Notes under the pieces: generated by a model
What the model saw: the letters and a program-made list of their open reading frames with translations, nothing else
Told to the model about the DNA's origin: nothing
Databases searched by the model: none
IMG/VR virus record: IMGVR_UViG_3300032770_000068
Coordinates: 1 to 34,286 of that record
From: a virus
DNA: 34,286 bases
Reading direction: 5' to 3' (one strand)
Made by a program: the position numbers and the translations under genes
In this document: positions 7,801 to 16,469 of the stretch, piece after piece
Layout: each line of letters starts with the position of its first letter
Numbering within the stretch: position 1 is the first letter of the stretch

Positions 7801-8531
7801 GCGACCTCAAGCTGTGTGTCATCGTTCCCTCGCGTGGACGCCCGGAGAGTGTGGCTCGCATGGTGGCGGCGTGGAACGCCACGGACGCGTTCGAGGTGGC
7901 ACGGCTGATCTTCGTCATCGATGCCGACGATCCTCGGCACCCGGAGTACTTCGAGCATCACGCCAACCCGGCCGATCCGCGAGCCGTCGTGTACTTCGTC
8001 ACCGAGGCGGCGTGGCATCCGCTCGTGCCCAAGCTCAACGCGGCAGCACTGAGGGCCGCCAGCGCGGAAGCCGGGTTCGAGTACATCGGCTTTCTCGGCG
8101 ATGATCACGTGCCGCGTACACGTGGCTGGGCACAGGCGATGATTCGCACTCTGGACGAGATGGAGACCGGGATCGTCTACCCGGACGATGGCTTCCAGCA
8201 TGAGAAGTTGCCTACCTGCTGGGCAATGTCCGCCGACATCATCAGGGCACTCGGGCGCATGGTCCCGGCCGATGTAGCACATATGTTCTGCGACAATTCT
8301 CTACTGGTGCTCGGGCGCGCCACGAACACTCTGCGGTATCTGCCGGAGGTGCTGATCGAGCACATGCATCCGGCCGCCGGAAAGGGCAACGTCGACAGCA
8401 CCTATGCGTTGTCGAACAACGATGATCGGTATCGTGGTGACGAGGCACGGTATCGGTTGTGGCTGTCCCAGCAACGGCCTCGGGACGTGCAGGCGATCGA
8501 GGCACTGAAGGGGGTGGCACGTGGCGAATGA
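7797..8531 (+). CDS. Glycosyltransferase-like protein 3
   Basis: A 244-aa protein with a different GT-A type: LCVIVPSRGRPESVARMV at the N-terminus is the nucleotide-binding start of family 2 enzymes, and FLGDDHVPRTRGWAQ (Asp102, Asp103) is the DxD-equivalent. LIEHMHPAAGK near the C-terminus supplies a His often seen in these enzymes. The GTG start at 7797 overlaps the previous stop as GTGA. It completes a three-gene glycosylation cassette between capsid and connector genes. Confidence 0.8.
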   Translation: MSDLKLCVIVPSRGRPESVARMVAAWNATDAFEVARLIFVIDADDPRHPEYFEHHANPADPRAVVYFVTEAAWHPLVPKLNAAALRAASAEAGFEYIGFLGDDHVPRTRGWAQAMIRTLDEMETGIVYPDDGFQHEKLPTCWAMSADIIRALGRMVPADVAHMFCDNSLLVLGRATNTLRYLPEVLIEHMHPAAGKGNVDSTYALSNNDDRYRGDEARYRLWLSQQRPRDVQAIEALKGVARGE

Positions 8532-9108
8532 GTATGCCGATCTTGACGAGCTGAAAAGCATGCGTCAGATTCCGCTCTCCGACACCACCGACGATACGGC
8601 CCTGACGAACCGGATCGAGCGTGCCTCGCGCGCCATCGACGATCGCACAGGTCGCCGGTTCTACCTCGACTCCACGGCTACGGCCAGGGTTTTTCCGGTC
8701 ATGGGTCGTACCGTCGTGCGGGCCACGGGCCAGCTCTTACTCGTCGACGACATCGGCTCCGAGACGGACCTGATGATCTACATCGGCGGGGAATATCAGG
8801 ATCTGTCGGGAATCAGCTATTCGCCGGACAACGCGATCGTGCGCGGACGACCCATCACTGGCCTGCTGATGACGAGCAACTCCTGGGGCACGGACGACGT
8901 ACAGGTGTATGCGAGGTGGGGCTGGCCGAGCGTTCCGTCAGCTATCGTCGAGGCGACTCTTCTACTGGCCAATCGACGTTGGTTTCGCAAGGAGAGCCCT
9001 GAGGGCGTTGCGGGGCGCGGCAGCGACGGCCCGATTCAGGTCTCCCGCTTCGATCCGGACGTCGAGGACCTCGTAGCCCCGTTCGTGATTCCGGGGTTCG
9101 GCTCATGA
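8521..9108 (+). CDS. Head-tail connector/adaptor protein
   Basis: A 195-aa protein of the phage head-tail adaptor type that docks under the portal. The helical N-terminus with LTNRIERASRAIDDRTGRRF and the segment VYARWGWPSVPSAIVEATLLLANRRWFRKESP are hallmark features. The GTG start overlaps the end of the third glycosyltransferase gene by 11 nt. It is followed by the tail terminator through an ATGA overlap, as expected for the neck module. Confidence 0.85.
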   Translation: MANEYADLDELKSMRQIPLSDTTDDTALTNRIERASRAIDDRTGRRFYLDSTATARVFPVMGRTVVRATGQLLLVDDIGSETDLMIYIGGEYQDLSGISYSPDNAIVRGRPITGLLMTSNSWGTDDVQVYARWGWPSVPSAIVEATLLLANRRWFRKESPEGVAGRGSDGPIQVSRFDPDVEDLVAPFVIPGFGS

Positions 9109-9536
9109 ACGTCCTGAACATCGCTAACGAATTGGCCGAGGCGCTCAGTACCGTGCTGCCGTTTGGTGGTGAGCCGGGCGACGCGTTGCGGGTCTACGTC
9201 GGCGCGCCGCAATCGATCTCCGATCCGTGTGCGGTTGTCGTGCTACCGGAAACGATTTCCTTTTCGAACACCTACAACCGGGGCATGGACTCGATGGTCT
9301 GGCCGGTCCTGGTGCTATCCAGCAAGGCTGACGCACGCACGGCCCTTGAGCGGATCAGCGCCTACGCCGACGGGTCGGGGGAGTCGTCGATCAAGGCAGC
9401 TCTTGAGGGCTACTCCGATTACACTGCATTCGACACCATCTTTGTGTCCAGTTGCGCACTGGACCTGGTCACATGGAACGGCGTCGACTACCAGGGCGCA
9501 CTTTTCGAGCTTCAGATCAGCGGGAGCGGGAGCTGA
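9105..9536 (+). CDS. Tail terminator/completion-like protein
   Basis: A 143-aa alpha/beta protein between the connector and tail tube. This position and size fit the tail terminator, which caps the tube and joins tail to head. PCAVVVLPETISFSNTYNRGMDSMVWPV and the terminal WNGVDYQGALFELQI strand are typical of the group. No separate neck stopper was identified nearby, so it may combine roles. Confidence 0.7.
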   Translation: MNVLNIANELAEALSTVLPFGGEPGDALRVYVGAPQSISDPCAVVVLPETISFSNTYNRGMDSMVWPVLVLSSKADARTALERISAYADGSGESSIKAALEGYSDYTAFDTIFVSSCALDLVTWNGVDYQGALFELQISGSGS

Positions 9537-9540
9537 CGCC

Positions 9541-9945
9541 ATGGCGTTCATTCACGGCAAAAACACCTACGTCAGCCTGTCCGCCACGGACTTGTCTGCC
9601 TACACCACCAGCTCGCAGACCGAGAAGTCTGCGGACACGCACGACACGACGACATACGGCGCTACCGCGCATGCCTTTTCGCCGGGCCTGCTCAACGGCC
9701 AGGGCTCGATGTCGGGAATCTACGACTCGTCGACGTCGAGCGGCCCGCGCTTCCTGATTGAGCCGCTCGTCGGCGTGTCCTGCACGTGGGTCATCCGGCC
9801 GGAGGGCACGGGAACCGGCAAGCCCGCGCGGAGCGTAACGGTCATTCCGACCAAATACACCGAAACCAATCCGGTGGCGGACATGGTCACCTGGTCGGTC
9901 GACCTGCAGTTCTCCGGCACCATCACCAACAGCACTCAGACCTGA
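9541..9945 (+). CDS. Major tail tube protein
   Basis: A 134-aa protein expected to stack as rings forming the tail tube. Features are FIHGKNTYVSLSATDLSAYT at the N-terminus, the KSADTHDTTTYGA turn and the beta-rich VADMVTWSVDLQFSGTI end, as in actinophage tail tubes. The ATG at 9541 follows GGGAG; the longer in-frame reading back to 9163 is out of frame with the real preceding gene and is rejected. It is small, consistent with a simple tube without an added Ig domain. Confidence 0.85.
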   Translation: MAFIHGKNTYVSLSATDLSAYTTSSQTEKSADTHDTTTYGATAHAFSPGLLNGQGSMSGIYDSSTSSGPRFLIEPLVGVSCTWVIRPEGTGTGKPARSVTVIPTKYTETNPVADMVTWSVDLQFSGTITNSTQT

Positions 9946-9958
9946 GGAGTACCAGGGC

Positions 9959-10279
9959 ATGGACAAGTCAGCGCTTCTCGCTCAGCGCGTCGGCGTCGAC
10001 ACCGAAGAGGTGGAGATCCCGGGGGTCGGCACGGTGACCGTCCGGGGGCTCTCCCGGTTCGAGTTCCTCCTCTGCCAGAAGCGATTTCCGGACGATGCCA
10101 TGGCCTCGGAGCGTGCCTCGCTCGCGCTGGCCATGGTCGAGCCGGAGCTGACTGAGGACGAGGTCGGTCAGTGGCAGAAGTCGTCTCAGCCGGACGAGAT
10201 CAACAGGGTGGCCTTGGTCGTCAACCGGCTCTCGGGCATCGGCGAGGGTGCCGACAAAAGCGGCGTACCTGAAGCTTGA
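9959..10279 (+). CDS. Tail assembly chaperone, G-type product
   Basis: A 106-aa protein between tail tube and tape measure, where siphoviruses encode a chaperone that coats the tape measure during tail assembly. It has helical segments (SRFEFLLCQKRFPDD, RASLALAMVEPELTEDEVGQW). The ATG follows GAGGAG and the late leader ACCAGGGC. The last codons overlap an open frame offset by +1, which probably yields a longer G-T fusion. Confidence 0.82.
   Translation: MDKSALLAQRVGVDTEEVEIPGVGTVTVRGLSRFEFLLCQKRFPDDAMASERASLALAMVEPELTEDEVGQWQKSSQPDEINRVALVVNRLSGIGEGADKSGVPEA
10256..10259 (+). promoter_or_regulatory. Candidate +1 programmed frameshift site
   Basis: In the G frame the codons are GAC AAA AGC. 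A Lys tRNA on AAA (10256-10258) can slip +1 to AAA (10257-10259) with perfect pairing, after which GCG GCG TAC CTG is read in the T frame. A -2 shift would reach the same frame but would pair poorly (ACA). The site precedes the G stop (10277) by 18 nt. Confidence 0.5.
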
Positions 10280-10445
10280 GCACGAGCCCGCGCTGGAGTT
10301 CGAGCACTACCTCGCCGAGAAGCTGAGCATGACAGTTGCCCGTTTGCGCAGGGAGATGAGCCAGGAGGAGTTCATGCGCTGGTCGATGTACTACTCCCGG
10401 ATCGCGCAGCGTCAAGAGCTGGCCCGGTCGAAGTCAGGAGTGTGA
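10260..10445 (+). CDS. Tail assembly chaperone, T-type extension
   Basis: An open frame of 61 residues (AAYLKLEHEPALEFEHYLAEKL...) overlapping the G gene and ending 2 nt before the next start. It has no good ribosome binding site of its own; the GTG at 10248 lacks one. It is therefore read most plausibly as the C-terminal part of a ~161-aa G-T fusion made by frameshifting, as in most siphoviruses. The T domain recruits the tail tube or tape measure. Confidence 0.72.
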   Translation, partial: AAYLKLEHEPALEFEHYLAEKLSMTVARLRREMSQEEFMRWSMYYSRIAQRQELARSKSGV

Positions 10446-10446
10446 C

Positions 10447-10863
10447 GTGTCCCGGATCGGGGTGGAGATCGAGGGCATCAAGCAGTTGTCGAACGCCCTC
10501 AAGCGTTTCGATCCGGAGGTCGGCAAGGAGCTGAAACTGGCACTGAAGTCGTGCGCGGATTTCCTGATCAGCAAGGCTCGGCCAGAGGTGCCGACACTGA
10601 CCGGGGCCGCAGCGCGGTCACTCAAGAGCCGCGCGATCAAGGATCAGGTGAAGGTAGCGGCGGGCGGGCGAAGTGCGCCCTACTACGCCTGGCTGGACTT
10701 CGGCGGCAAGGTAGGCCGCAACAAATCGGTGGTCCGGCCGTTCCTGAAGCGTGGCCGGTACCTCTACCCGACGATGGACCGCAATCAGGACGCATTCAAC
10801 AAAATCCTGGTGAAAGCATTGCGGGACGCGACGCGTAAGTCGGGACTCGGGGAGGTGAAATAG
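10447..10863 (+). CDS. HK97 gp10-like tail/neck protein
   Basis: A 138-aa protein of the HK97 gp10-like family, with the segments ADFLISKARPEVPTLTGAAARSL, PYYAWLDFGG and VVRPFLKRGRYLYPTMDR that mark it. Family members act at the head-tail junction or in tail completion. Its place between the chaperones and tape measure is unusual, since it usually lies between the connector and tail terminator. GTG start at 10447, 2 nt after the T-frame stop. Confidence 0.75.
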   Translation: MSRIGVEIEGIKQLSNALKRFDPEVGKELKLALKSCADFLISKARPEVPTLTGAAARSLKSRAIKDQVKVAAGGRSAPYYAWLDFGGKVGRNKSVVRPFLKRGRYLYPTMDRNQDAFNKILVKALRDATRKSGLGEVK

Positions 10864-10864
10864 C

Positions 10865-12259
10865 ATGGCCACTGCCGGTAACGGAACGGTGACGATCACT
10901 TTCGCCGGGGATTCCAAGGGCGCGACCAAGGCGGCGAAGGACGTCGAATCCGCCACCGACGACGTCTCGGCCAGCGCAAAAGCGTCTTCCGACAGTTTCA
11001 AGAAGTCCTCGACCGCCAGCACCGATTTCCTGGGGAAAATCGGCAAGCTCGGAGCCGGGGTGTCCGGCCTTTCCGATGCGCTCGACAACACGGCTAGCGG
11101 GGTGCAGGCACTGGCCGACATCCAGAATTACGGAAAGACCAGGGCTGCCGCTCTCGCACGTGCTCAGGCTGACGTCGAACAATCCATGATCGATCAGCGG
11201 CAGGCCGCTGTCGACCTTGAGCAGGCCCAGAACGACCTGAATCAGGCGCAGAACGACGGCAAGCAGGCAGGCCTTGACGAGAGCCAGGCGCTCATCGACA
11301 AGAAACAGGCCATGCAGGATGCGCAAACAGCGCAGGATGCCTACAACGATGCCGTCAAGAAGAACGGCAAGGGGTCCGCCGAGGCCAAGCAGGCGTTGAT
11401 CGATCTCGCGCAAGCCGGACAGGACGTCAAGCAGGCGAACCTCGATTACGCGCAAGCGCAGGCGGACGCGAAGCAAGCCACCACCGACGGTAAGCAGGCA
11501 ACCCTGGATGCCACTCAGGCCAATCGGGACGCCAAGGACGCTCAGCTGGACTACAACGACGCGACCATGCAGGCCAATCCGTCCGGCATCCAGAGCGTGG
11601 CCAGCGCAATCACGGCCATCACTCCCCTGCTGTCCGCCATGGTCGGCGTACAGGCCCTGGTAACGGCTGCACAATGGGCATGGAATGCCGCCCAGCTCGC
11701 CAGTCCGACCACATGGATCATCATCGCGATCGTGGCCCTGATCGCCGTCATCGTCGTCATCGCCACCAAGACCACTTGGTTTCAAACGATCTGGCGTAAA
11801 AGCTGGGCTGGTATCAAGAGCGCCGCCGAGAGCGTATGGAATTGGCTGAAGAAAGTTCCCGGGTGGATCGAGACCGCTTTCAAGAAGGTCGCCACGGCCA
11901 TCTCCGCACCTTTCCGGCAGGCCTTCAATTACATCTCAACCGCGTGGAACAATACGGTCGGGCGCCTCTCGTGGACCATTCCAGGATGGGTGCCGATCAT
12001 CGGCGGCAACTCGATCAGCGTGCCCAACCTGCCGCATTTCCACTCCGGCGGCGTGATCCCCGGCGTGCCCGGATCGGAGACCCTGGCCGTGTTGCAGGCC
12101 GGGGAGCGTGTCATCCCGGCCACCGGGGCGAGCGACTCCGGTGCTGTCCTGCTGGGCTCGGACGGTTCGCGTCTCGGTGACTTGCTGGTCGACCTGATAG
12201 CCGTGGCCATGCGCGGTCGCGGTGGCCGGGCCGAGCACCTGGGGATCAAGACCTCATGA
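10865..12259 (+). CDS. Tape measure protein (short)
   Basis: A 464-aa protein that sets tail length. Residues 99-231 form 19 consecutive heptads, mostly QAxxDxx, a long helix or coiled coil. Hydrophobic segments follow at about 243-275 and 282-302 (TTWIIIAIVALIAVIVVIAT), likely for membrane penetration at DNA entry. The C-terminus SGGVIPGVPGSETLAVLQAG is shared by many tape measures. A GGAGGTGA ribosome binding site precedes the ATG. At 1.5 Å per residue it predicts a tail near 70 nm, short for a siphovirus. Confidence 0.88.
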   Translation: MATAGNGTVTITFAGDSKGATKAAKDVESATDDVSASAKASSDSFKKSSTASTDFLGKIGKLGAGVSGLSDALDNTASGVQALADIQNYGKTRAAALARAQADVEQSMIDQRQAAVDLEQAQNDLNQAQNDGKQAGLDESQALIDKKQAMQDAQTAQDAYNDAVKKNGKGSAEAKQALIDLAQAGQDVKQANLDYAQAQADAKQATTDGKQATLDATQANRDAKDAQLDYNDATMQANPSGIQSVASAITAITPLLSAMVGVQALVTAAQWAWNAAQLASPTTWIIIAIVALIAVIVVIATKTTWFQTIWRKSWAGIKSAAESVWNWLKKVPGWIETAFKKVATAISAPFRQAFNYISTAWNNTVGRLSWTIPGWVPIIGGNSISVPNLPHFHSGGVIPGVPGSETLAVLQAGERVIPATGASDSGAVLLGSDGSRLGDLLVDLIAVAMRGRGGRAEHLGIKTS

Positions 12260-14790
12260 GCGCATACACGATCCTGCTGGAGCTGTACGTCAACGGCGCG
12301 TGGACCTCCGTCTCTGACGTGCTGGCCGAGACGGAAGTGCAGGTTTCGCGTGGCTACACCGATGAGGGGACGATCAAGCCGAGCACGATGAACTGGGCCT
12401 TCCTCGACCAGGCGGGAACCTATGATCCCGACAATCCGTATTCCCCCTATTACGGGTTGATCGGCCGTAATACCCAATGCCGCTTGAGCGTGAACGGCAA
12501 TTATGATTTTCAGGGCGAGATCAGCAAGTGGACACCGGAGACCACCGAGAATTTCTCGTACAACCAGACGACCGGAGTGGCAACAGGTCGCCGGATCATG
12601 CGCGTCGAGGCGACCGGAATCCTGCGCCGGATCATGGACTGGACGCAGACGGTAGAGTCCCCGCTGCACAATCAGATCAAGGGGTACTCGACCCTCACCG
12701 GATACTGGCCGATCGAGGGTGATGAGAGCGGTTCCGGGGGGGAAACGTTCTCGAACACCGTGTCGGGCGGAAAGCTGGGTTACGCCACCTCCGGTGTCAC
12801 CTTCGGTGCGGACGACGGCCTTACGGGATCGGATGCGGTCGCCTCCTTGGATGCCACGGCAAACTACGGCGGCACGTTCGCGAGCACCTCGACCAGCGGG
12901 TGGCAATTCTCCTGGGCCATGTCGTTCACCGACGTAAGCCTCTCGGCGACCACCTACGAGATCATGCGGTGGCGCACCACTAATGGCTATAGCTGGTCGT
13001 TCGCCATCTCCAACGCGTCGTTCACCTATAACGTTTTCGACGCGGGCGGCAATCTGCTCAAGACGAATACGCTGGTCTTCGCGCCGCAGCAAGCCGAATA
13101 CGTCATTTTCCGTATGAAGGCTTCCGTGTCCGGCGGCACGATCACTTTCGAACCCGCCTACTACTTCATGGGCGCCAGCGTCACCTCCGGAGTGACGGAC
13201 ACTTTCAGCGGCTCGCTGACCCGGCTCGCATCATGGTCGGGAACGGGTGCGATCGGTGCCGGGCTGAAGGTCGGGCACGTCTTCGGGCTGGCCGGGACCA
13301 GTGACAATCTTTTCTCCAGTGACCAGATTCAGGCCGTCAACGGCTTCGCCGGGGAGCTGACCAGTGCGCGGTTCGCCCGCATTTGCACCCTGGCCGGGAT
13401 TCCGTACACCGTCAGCACGGCCGGTACCGCCGTCATGGGGCCGCAGCGCACGGACACCGTGTTCAACCAGCTCAAAGAATGTGTCGACACCGAAGACGGC
13501 ATGCTGTTCGACCGGCGCTCCGCCGGGCCGATGATCTATTTCGCCACCAACCCGACGGTGCGCGCCAACTCGGTAGCCATGGCCCTCACGTACGGGACGA
13601 ACGTCGGCACACCGTTCACCAAGGTCATCGATGGCCTGGACGTAGCTAACACCGTCACGGTGACGCAACGGGACGGCCCGTCGGCAACGGCACAGCTCAC
13701 GACGGGCTTGCTGACCGCATCGATCATCGGTGAGGTCAAGGAGACGGTCAACGTCAACGTGCAGGACACGAGCCTGCTGCCGAGCCTGGCGAAATACTGG
13801 CTCAACCGGCTCAGCGTGCTCGGCGCGCGCTACCCCCAGGTCGTCATCGACATCGATGCGAATCCGTCTCTGGACGCTACTGCCACGGTGCGCGGCCCGA
13901 GCGACCTGATCACGGTCACCGGGTACCGCGAGGAGACCATCTACCTGATGGTGATCGGGGTGCAGACATCGACGGGCACTCACCGGCGCAAGGTCACTCT
14001 GCTCACGGTCCCCTACGACGTGTTCCGCTACGGCGTCTACGACACGGCCAGGATGGACGCACAGGCGCTCACCACGGTCGCTTCCTACGGCAGCTCGACC
14101 ACGCTCATTCGCACCACCTGTGCGAGTGACAATTTCTGGTCGAAGAACGCCGTGCCCTACGACATCGTGATCTCCGGCGAGCGGATGACGGTAGTCGATG
14201 CGTCGTCCCCTGGGGGTGGCGGCAACGACGTCGGCGGATTTGAGGCCGGAGTCGCCGGGTGGACGCTGACGGCGGGCGGAACCTCCACGCTCACTTCCTC
14301 GACCGCCCAGAAGCACTCCGGCCAGAAGTCCGCCCTGATCACCGTGGCCAGCTCCCCGGCCACGGTCTCGATGCGCTCGGCCACGGGCTCCTACCGTCAG
14401 GGCGTGGTGGCCGGGGGCACCTATAGCCTGGTCTTCTGGGTGTACTGCGCGAGCGTGGTCAACCTCGGCGGGGCGATCAACTGGTACGACTCCAGCACTG
14501 CATTCATCTCCTCCGGCGGTGTCACGGCCACCACCAACACGGCGGGCGTGTGGACCAAGGTCACTACCTCGGTGGTAGCCCCCGCGCTTGCCACTCAGGC
14601 TATGTTCGGGCCGTCCGTCACCGGCTCCCCGGCTAATGGCACCCTGGTTTATTTCGATGACGTCGAATTGCTCGACTCGTCCGGCACCACGCAGATGTTG
14701 TCCGTCACCCGGGCAGTGAACGGGATTAGCAAAACGCTGCCCAGCGGATCAGAGGCGCACGTTTTCAATCCCGGCCGCTACGCGAAATAG
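12256..14790 (+). CDS. Minor tail protein with lectin-like domains
   Basis: An 844-aa tail-tip protein overlapping the tape measure stop as ATGA. Residues ~1-140 look like a hub/distal tail part; ~150-340 is a beta-sandwich LamG-like insert (TGYWPIEGDE start, TSGWQFSWAMSFTDV strand); the middle (~400-600) is hub-like with VIDGLDVANTVTVTQRDGP; ~655-800 is a carbohydrate-binding jelly roll (GGFEAGVAGWTLTAGGTSTL, YFDDVELLDSSG). It may bind cell-wall sugars during adsorption. Domain calls are by sequence appearance. Confidence 0.78.
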   Translation: MSAYTILLELYVNGAWTSVSDVLAETEVQVSRGYTDEGTIKPSTMNWAFLDQAGTYDPDNPYSPYYGLIGRNTQCRLSVNGNYDFQGEISKWTPETTENFSYNQTTGVATGRRIMRVEATGILRRIMDWTQTVESPLHNQIKGYSTLTGYWPIEGDESGSGGETFSNTVSGGKLGYATSGVTFGADDGLTGSDAVASLDATANYGGTFASTSTSGWQFSWAMSFTDVSLSATTYEIMRWRTTNGYSWSFAISNASFTYNVFDAGGNLLKTNTLVFAPQQAEYVIFRMKASVSGGTITFEPAYYFMGASVTSGVTDTFSGSLTRLASWSGTGAIGAGLKVGHVFGLAGTSDNLFSSDQIQAVNGFAGELTSARFARICTLAGIPYTVSTAGTAVMGPQRTDTVFNQLKECVDTEDGMLFDRRSAGPMIYFATNPTVRANSVAMALTYGTNVGTPFTKVIDGLDVANTVTVTQRDGPSATAQLTTGLLTASIIGEVKETVNVNVQDTSLLPSLAKYWLNRLSVLGARYPQVVIDIDANPSLDATATVRGPSDLITVTGYREETIYLMVIGVQTSTGTHRRKVTLLTVPYDVFRYGVYDTARMDAQALTTVASYGSSTTLIRTTCASDNFWSKNAVPYDIVISGERMTVVDASSPGGGGNDVGGFEAGVAGWTLTAGGTSTLTSSTAQKHSGQKSALITVASSPATVSMRSATGSYRQGVVAGGTYSLVFWVYCASVVNLGGAINWYDSSTAFISSGGVTATTNTAGVWTKVTTSVVAPALATQAMFGPSVTGSPANGTLVYFDDVELLDSSGTTQMLSVTRAVNGISKTLPSGSEAHVFNPGRYAK

Positions 14791-14799
14791 GAGGTCATC

Positions 14800-15315
14800 A
14801 TGCCCTATCCGTACGGCGGCGGGGACATCATCTACGCCGTCGACATCAATGCCATTTACGAGGCATCAGTGGATCGGCCCGCCTGCATTCTTCAGCAGAC
14901 GGTCAGCCAGTCGATTCCAGACAACACGACCACGGCCATCACATTCACCACCGAGACGCTGGATACGCACGGCTTCCACTCCACGTCCTCCAATACCACG
15001 CGGATCACCCCGACGGTGGCCGGGTGGTATCGGTTCCATGGCGTCGTCTGGGCGCCGTCGCTGGGCACCTATGCAACCGTGGTCGCGGGAATCAGCAAAA
15101 ACGGCACCACGCAGACCAGCCCGGAGCGTCACGCCACGCCGCCGACGAGCGGATCGTTTACGGACACGGTCGGCGGTACTTACTCGGCCAACGGGACGAC
15201 GGACTATTTCGAGCTGACCATGTTGCAGGACAATACGGCGAACAGCGCGCAAAATACGCTGGTCAGTGGCTCGAACGCCTGCTACTTCGAGTGCGTGTTC
15301 GAGCGTGGCCTGTAG
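14800..15315 (+). CDS. Minor tail / receptor-binding-like jelly-roll protein
   Basis: A 171-aa protein preceded by a strong AGGAGG ribosome binding site. After a short N-terminal anchor (MPYPYGGGDIIYAVDINAIYEA) the body TTTAITFTTETLDTHGFH, VAGWYRFHGVVWAPS and DYFELTMLQDNT follows the pattern of C1q/TNF-like or fibre-head jelly rolls. It is likely a tail-tip decoration or receptor-binding protein, placed between the large minor tail protein and the lysis genes. Confidence 0.72.
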   Translation: MPYPYGGGDIIYAVDINAIYEASVDRPACILQQTVSQSIPDNTTTAITFTTETLDTHGFHSTSSNTTRITPTVAGWYRFHGVVWAPSLGTYATVVAGISKNGTTQTSPERHATPPTSGSFTDTVGGTYSANGTTDYFELTMLQDNTANSAQNTLVSGSNACYFECVFERGL

Positions 15316-15348
15316 GCTGACCGAGAGGCACGAGAAAGGGACCAGGGC

Positions 15349-16386
15349 ATGACGATCTTCGGTTGGGACATGTCCCACTACGACGCACCCTCGATCGGTT
15401 CGGCGCTCAGCGAGGGAATTTCGTTCATCACTCACAAAGCGGGCGGAGATTCGTCCAGCGGCGATTCCGAGCTGGACGAGTGGTGGAGCAACGTCAAGCC
15501 GCTCGCCCTGAACAACACCCTGCTGACCGGAACTTACTGGGTGCCCCGGCCGGACCTGTACCCGAGCGCGGCCGGTGAGGCGGATCGGTGGATCGCCCGG
15601 CTCGACGCGGCGTGCCCGGGGTGGCGCAGTGCTCCGCACATCTTGCAGGTGGATGCGGAGATCTGGGGCGGGGACTCGGCCACCAAGCCGAGCCTGGCCT
15701 ATCTTCAGAGGTTGTGCGCGCGGCTACGGGTACTCATGCCCAGGCTGGTACCGATCGTCTACGCGAGCAAGGGACAGTACGGCAACGCGCTGAACGGCCT
15801 CGGCTACCCGCTCTGGAACGCCAACTACCCGTCGAGCACCAAGACCGGCTTCAAGGCCCTCTACTCTCGCGTCGGCGGAGACTCCGGCCCCGGCTGGACG
15901 ACTTACTCCGGCCAGATGCCGAAGATCTGGCAGTACGGCTCCTCCGCCAGCATCGGCGGACAGACCACCTGTGACGCCAACGCTTTCCGGGGCACGCTGG
16001 CCGAGCTGAGCAGGATCGTTGCCCCGGGCTGGATGGAGGAAGACGTGGCACTGACCACTGACGAAATCGCTGCGGTAGCTGCCGCGACCGTGAAGGCGCT
16101 GACCACCAACGTCGACTTCACCGACGAGGCGGGTGGCTTCCACAATCCGCTCAGCGACGCACTGCTCAACGCAAAGCAAGTGCCGGGGCCGGACGGCAAG
16201 CGCGGGTACGTCTGGCCGTTGCTCAGCCTGATCCCGAATCTCGCCACGGCTGCCGCTGTCGCCGCGCTGCCCACCGCCGAGGTGCAGGCGATCATCTCCG
16301 GCGTGCTCGCTGGACTTCCGGCCGAACAGGCTCAGCAGATCATCTCCGGCGTTTCGGACGAGATCGCTAAGCGCCTGGCATCCTGA
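15349..16386 (+). CDS. Endolysin, GH25-type muramidase
   Basis: A 345-aa lysin. Residues 1-~220 match glycoside hydrolase family 25: GWDMSHYD at the start, FITHKAGGD, and QVDAEIW with the catalytic Asp-x-Glu pair. It should cut the MurNAc-GlcNAc bond of peptidoglycan. The C-terminus has helical, repeated segments (QAIISGVLAGLP, QQIISGVSDEIAKRL), probably for cell-wall or self association. It has no signal peptide, so it needs the downstream holins. The late leader ACCAGGGC precedes the ATG. Confidence 0.9.
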   Translation: MTIFGWDMSHYDAPSIGSALSEGISFITHKAGGDSSSGDSELDEWWSNVKPLALNNTLLTGTYWVPRPDLYPSAAGEADRWIARLDAACPGWRSAPHILQVDAEIWGGDSATKPSLAYLQRLCARLRVLMPRLVPIVYASKGQYGNALNGLGYPLWNANYPSSTKTGFKALYSRVGGDSGPGWTTYSGQMPKIWQYGSSASIGGQTTCDANAFRGTLAELSRIVAPGWMEEDVALTTDEIAAVAAATVKALTTNVDFTDEAGGFHNPLSDALLNAKQVPGPDGKRGYVWPLLSLIPNLATAAAVAALPTAEVQAIISGVLAGLPAEQAQQIISGVSDEIAKRLAS

Positions 16387-16469
16387 GCGTGAGCACGGTT
16401 CACGTCCGGGAACTGTCAGACGATTAGACTACGGAGCGTAATGCGTGGTCGGAGAGAGGCGGGGCATGA

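Noticed and set aside
10248-10445. Independent start of the T frame at GTG 10248
   Set aside because: No ribosome site, and the overlap with G plus the slippery AAAA fits frameshifting better.
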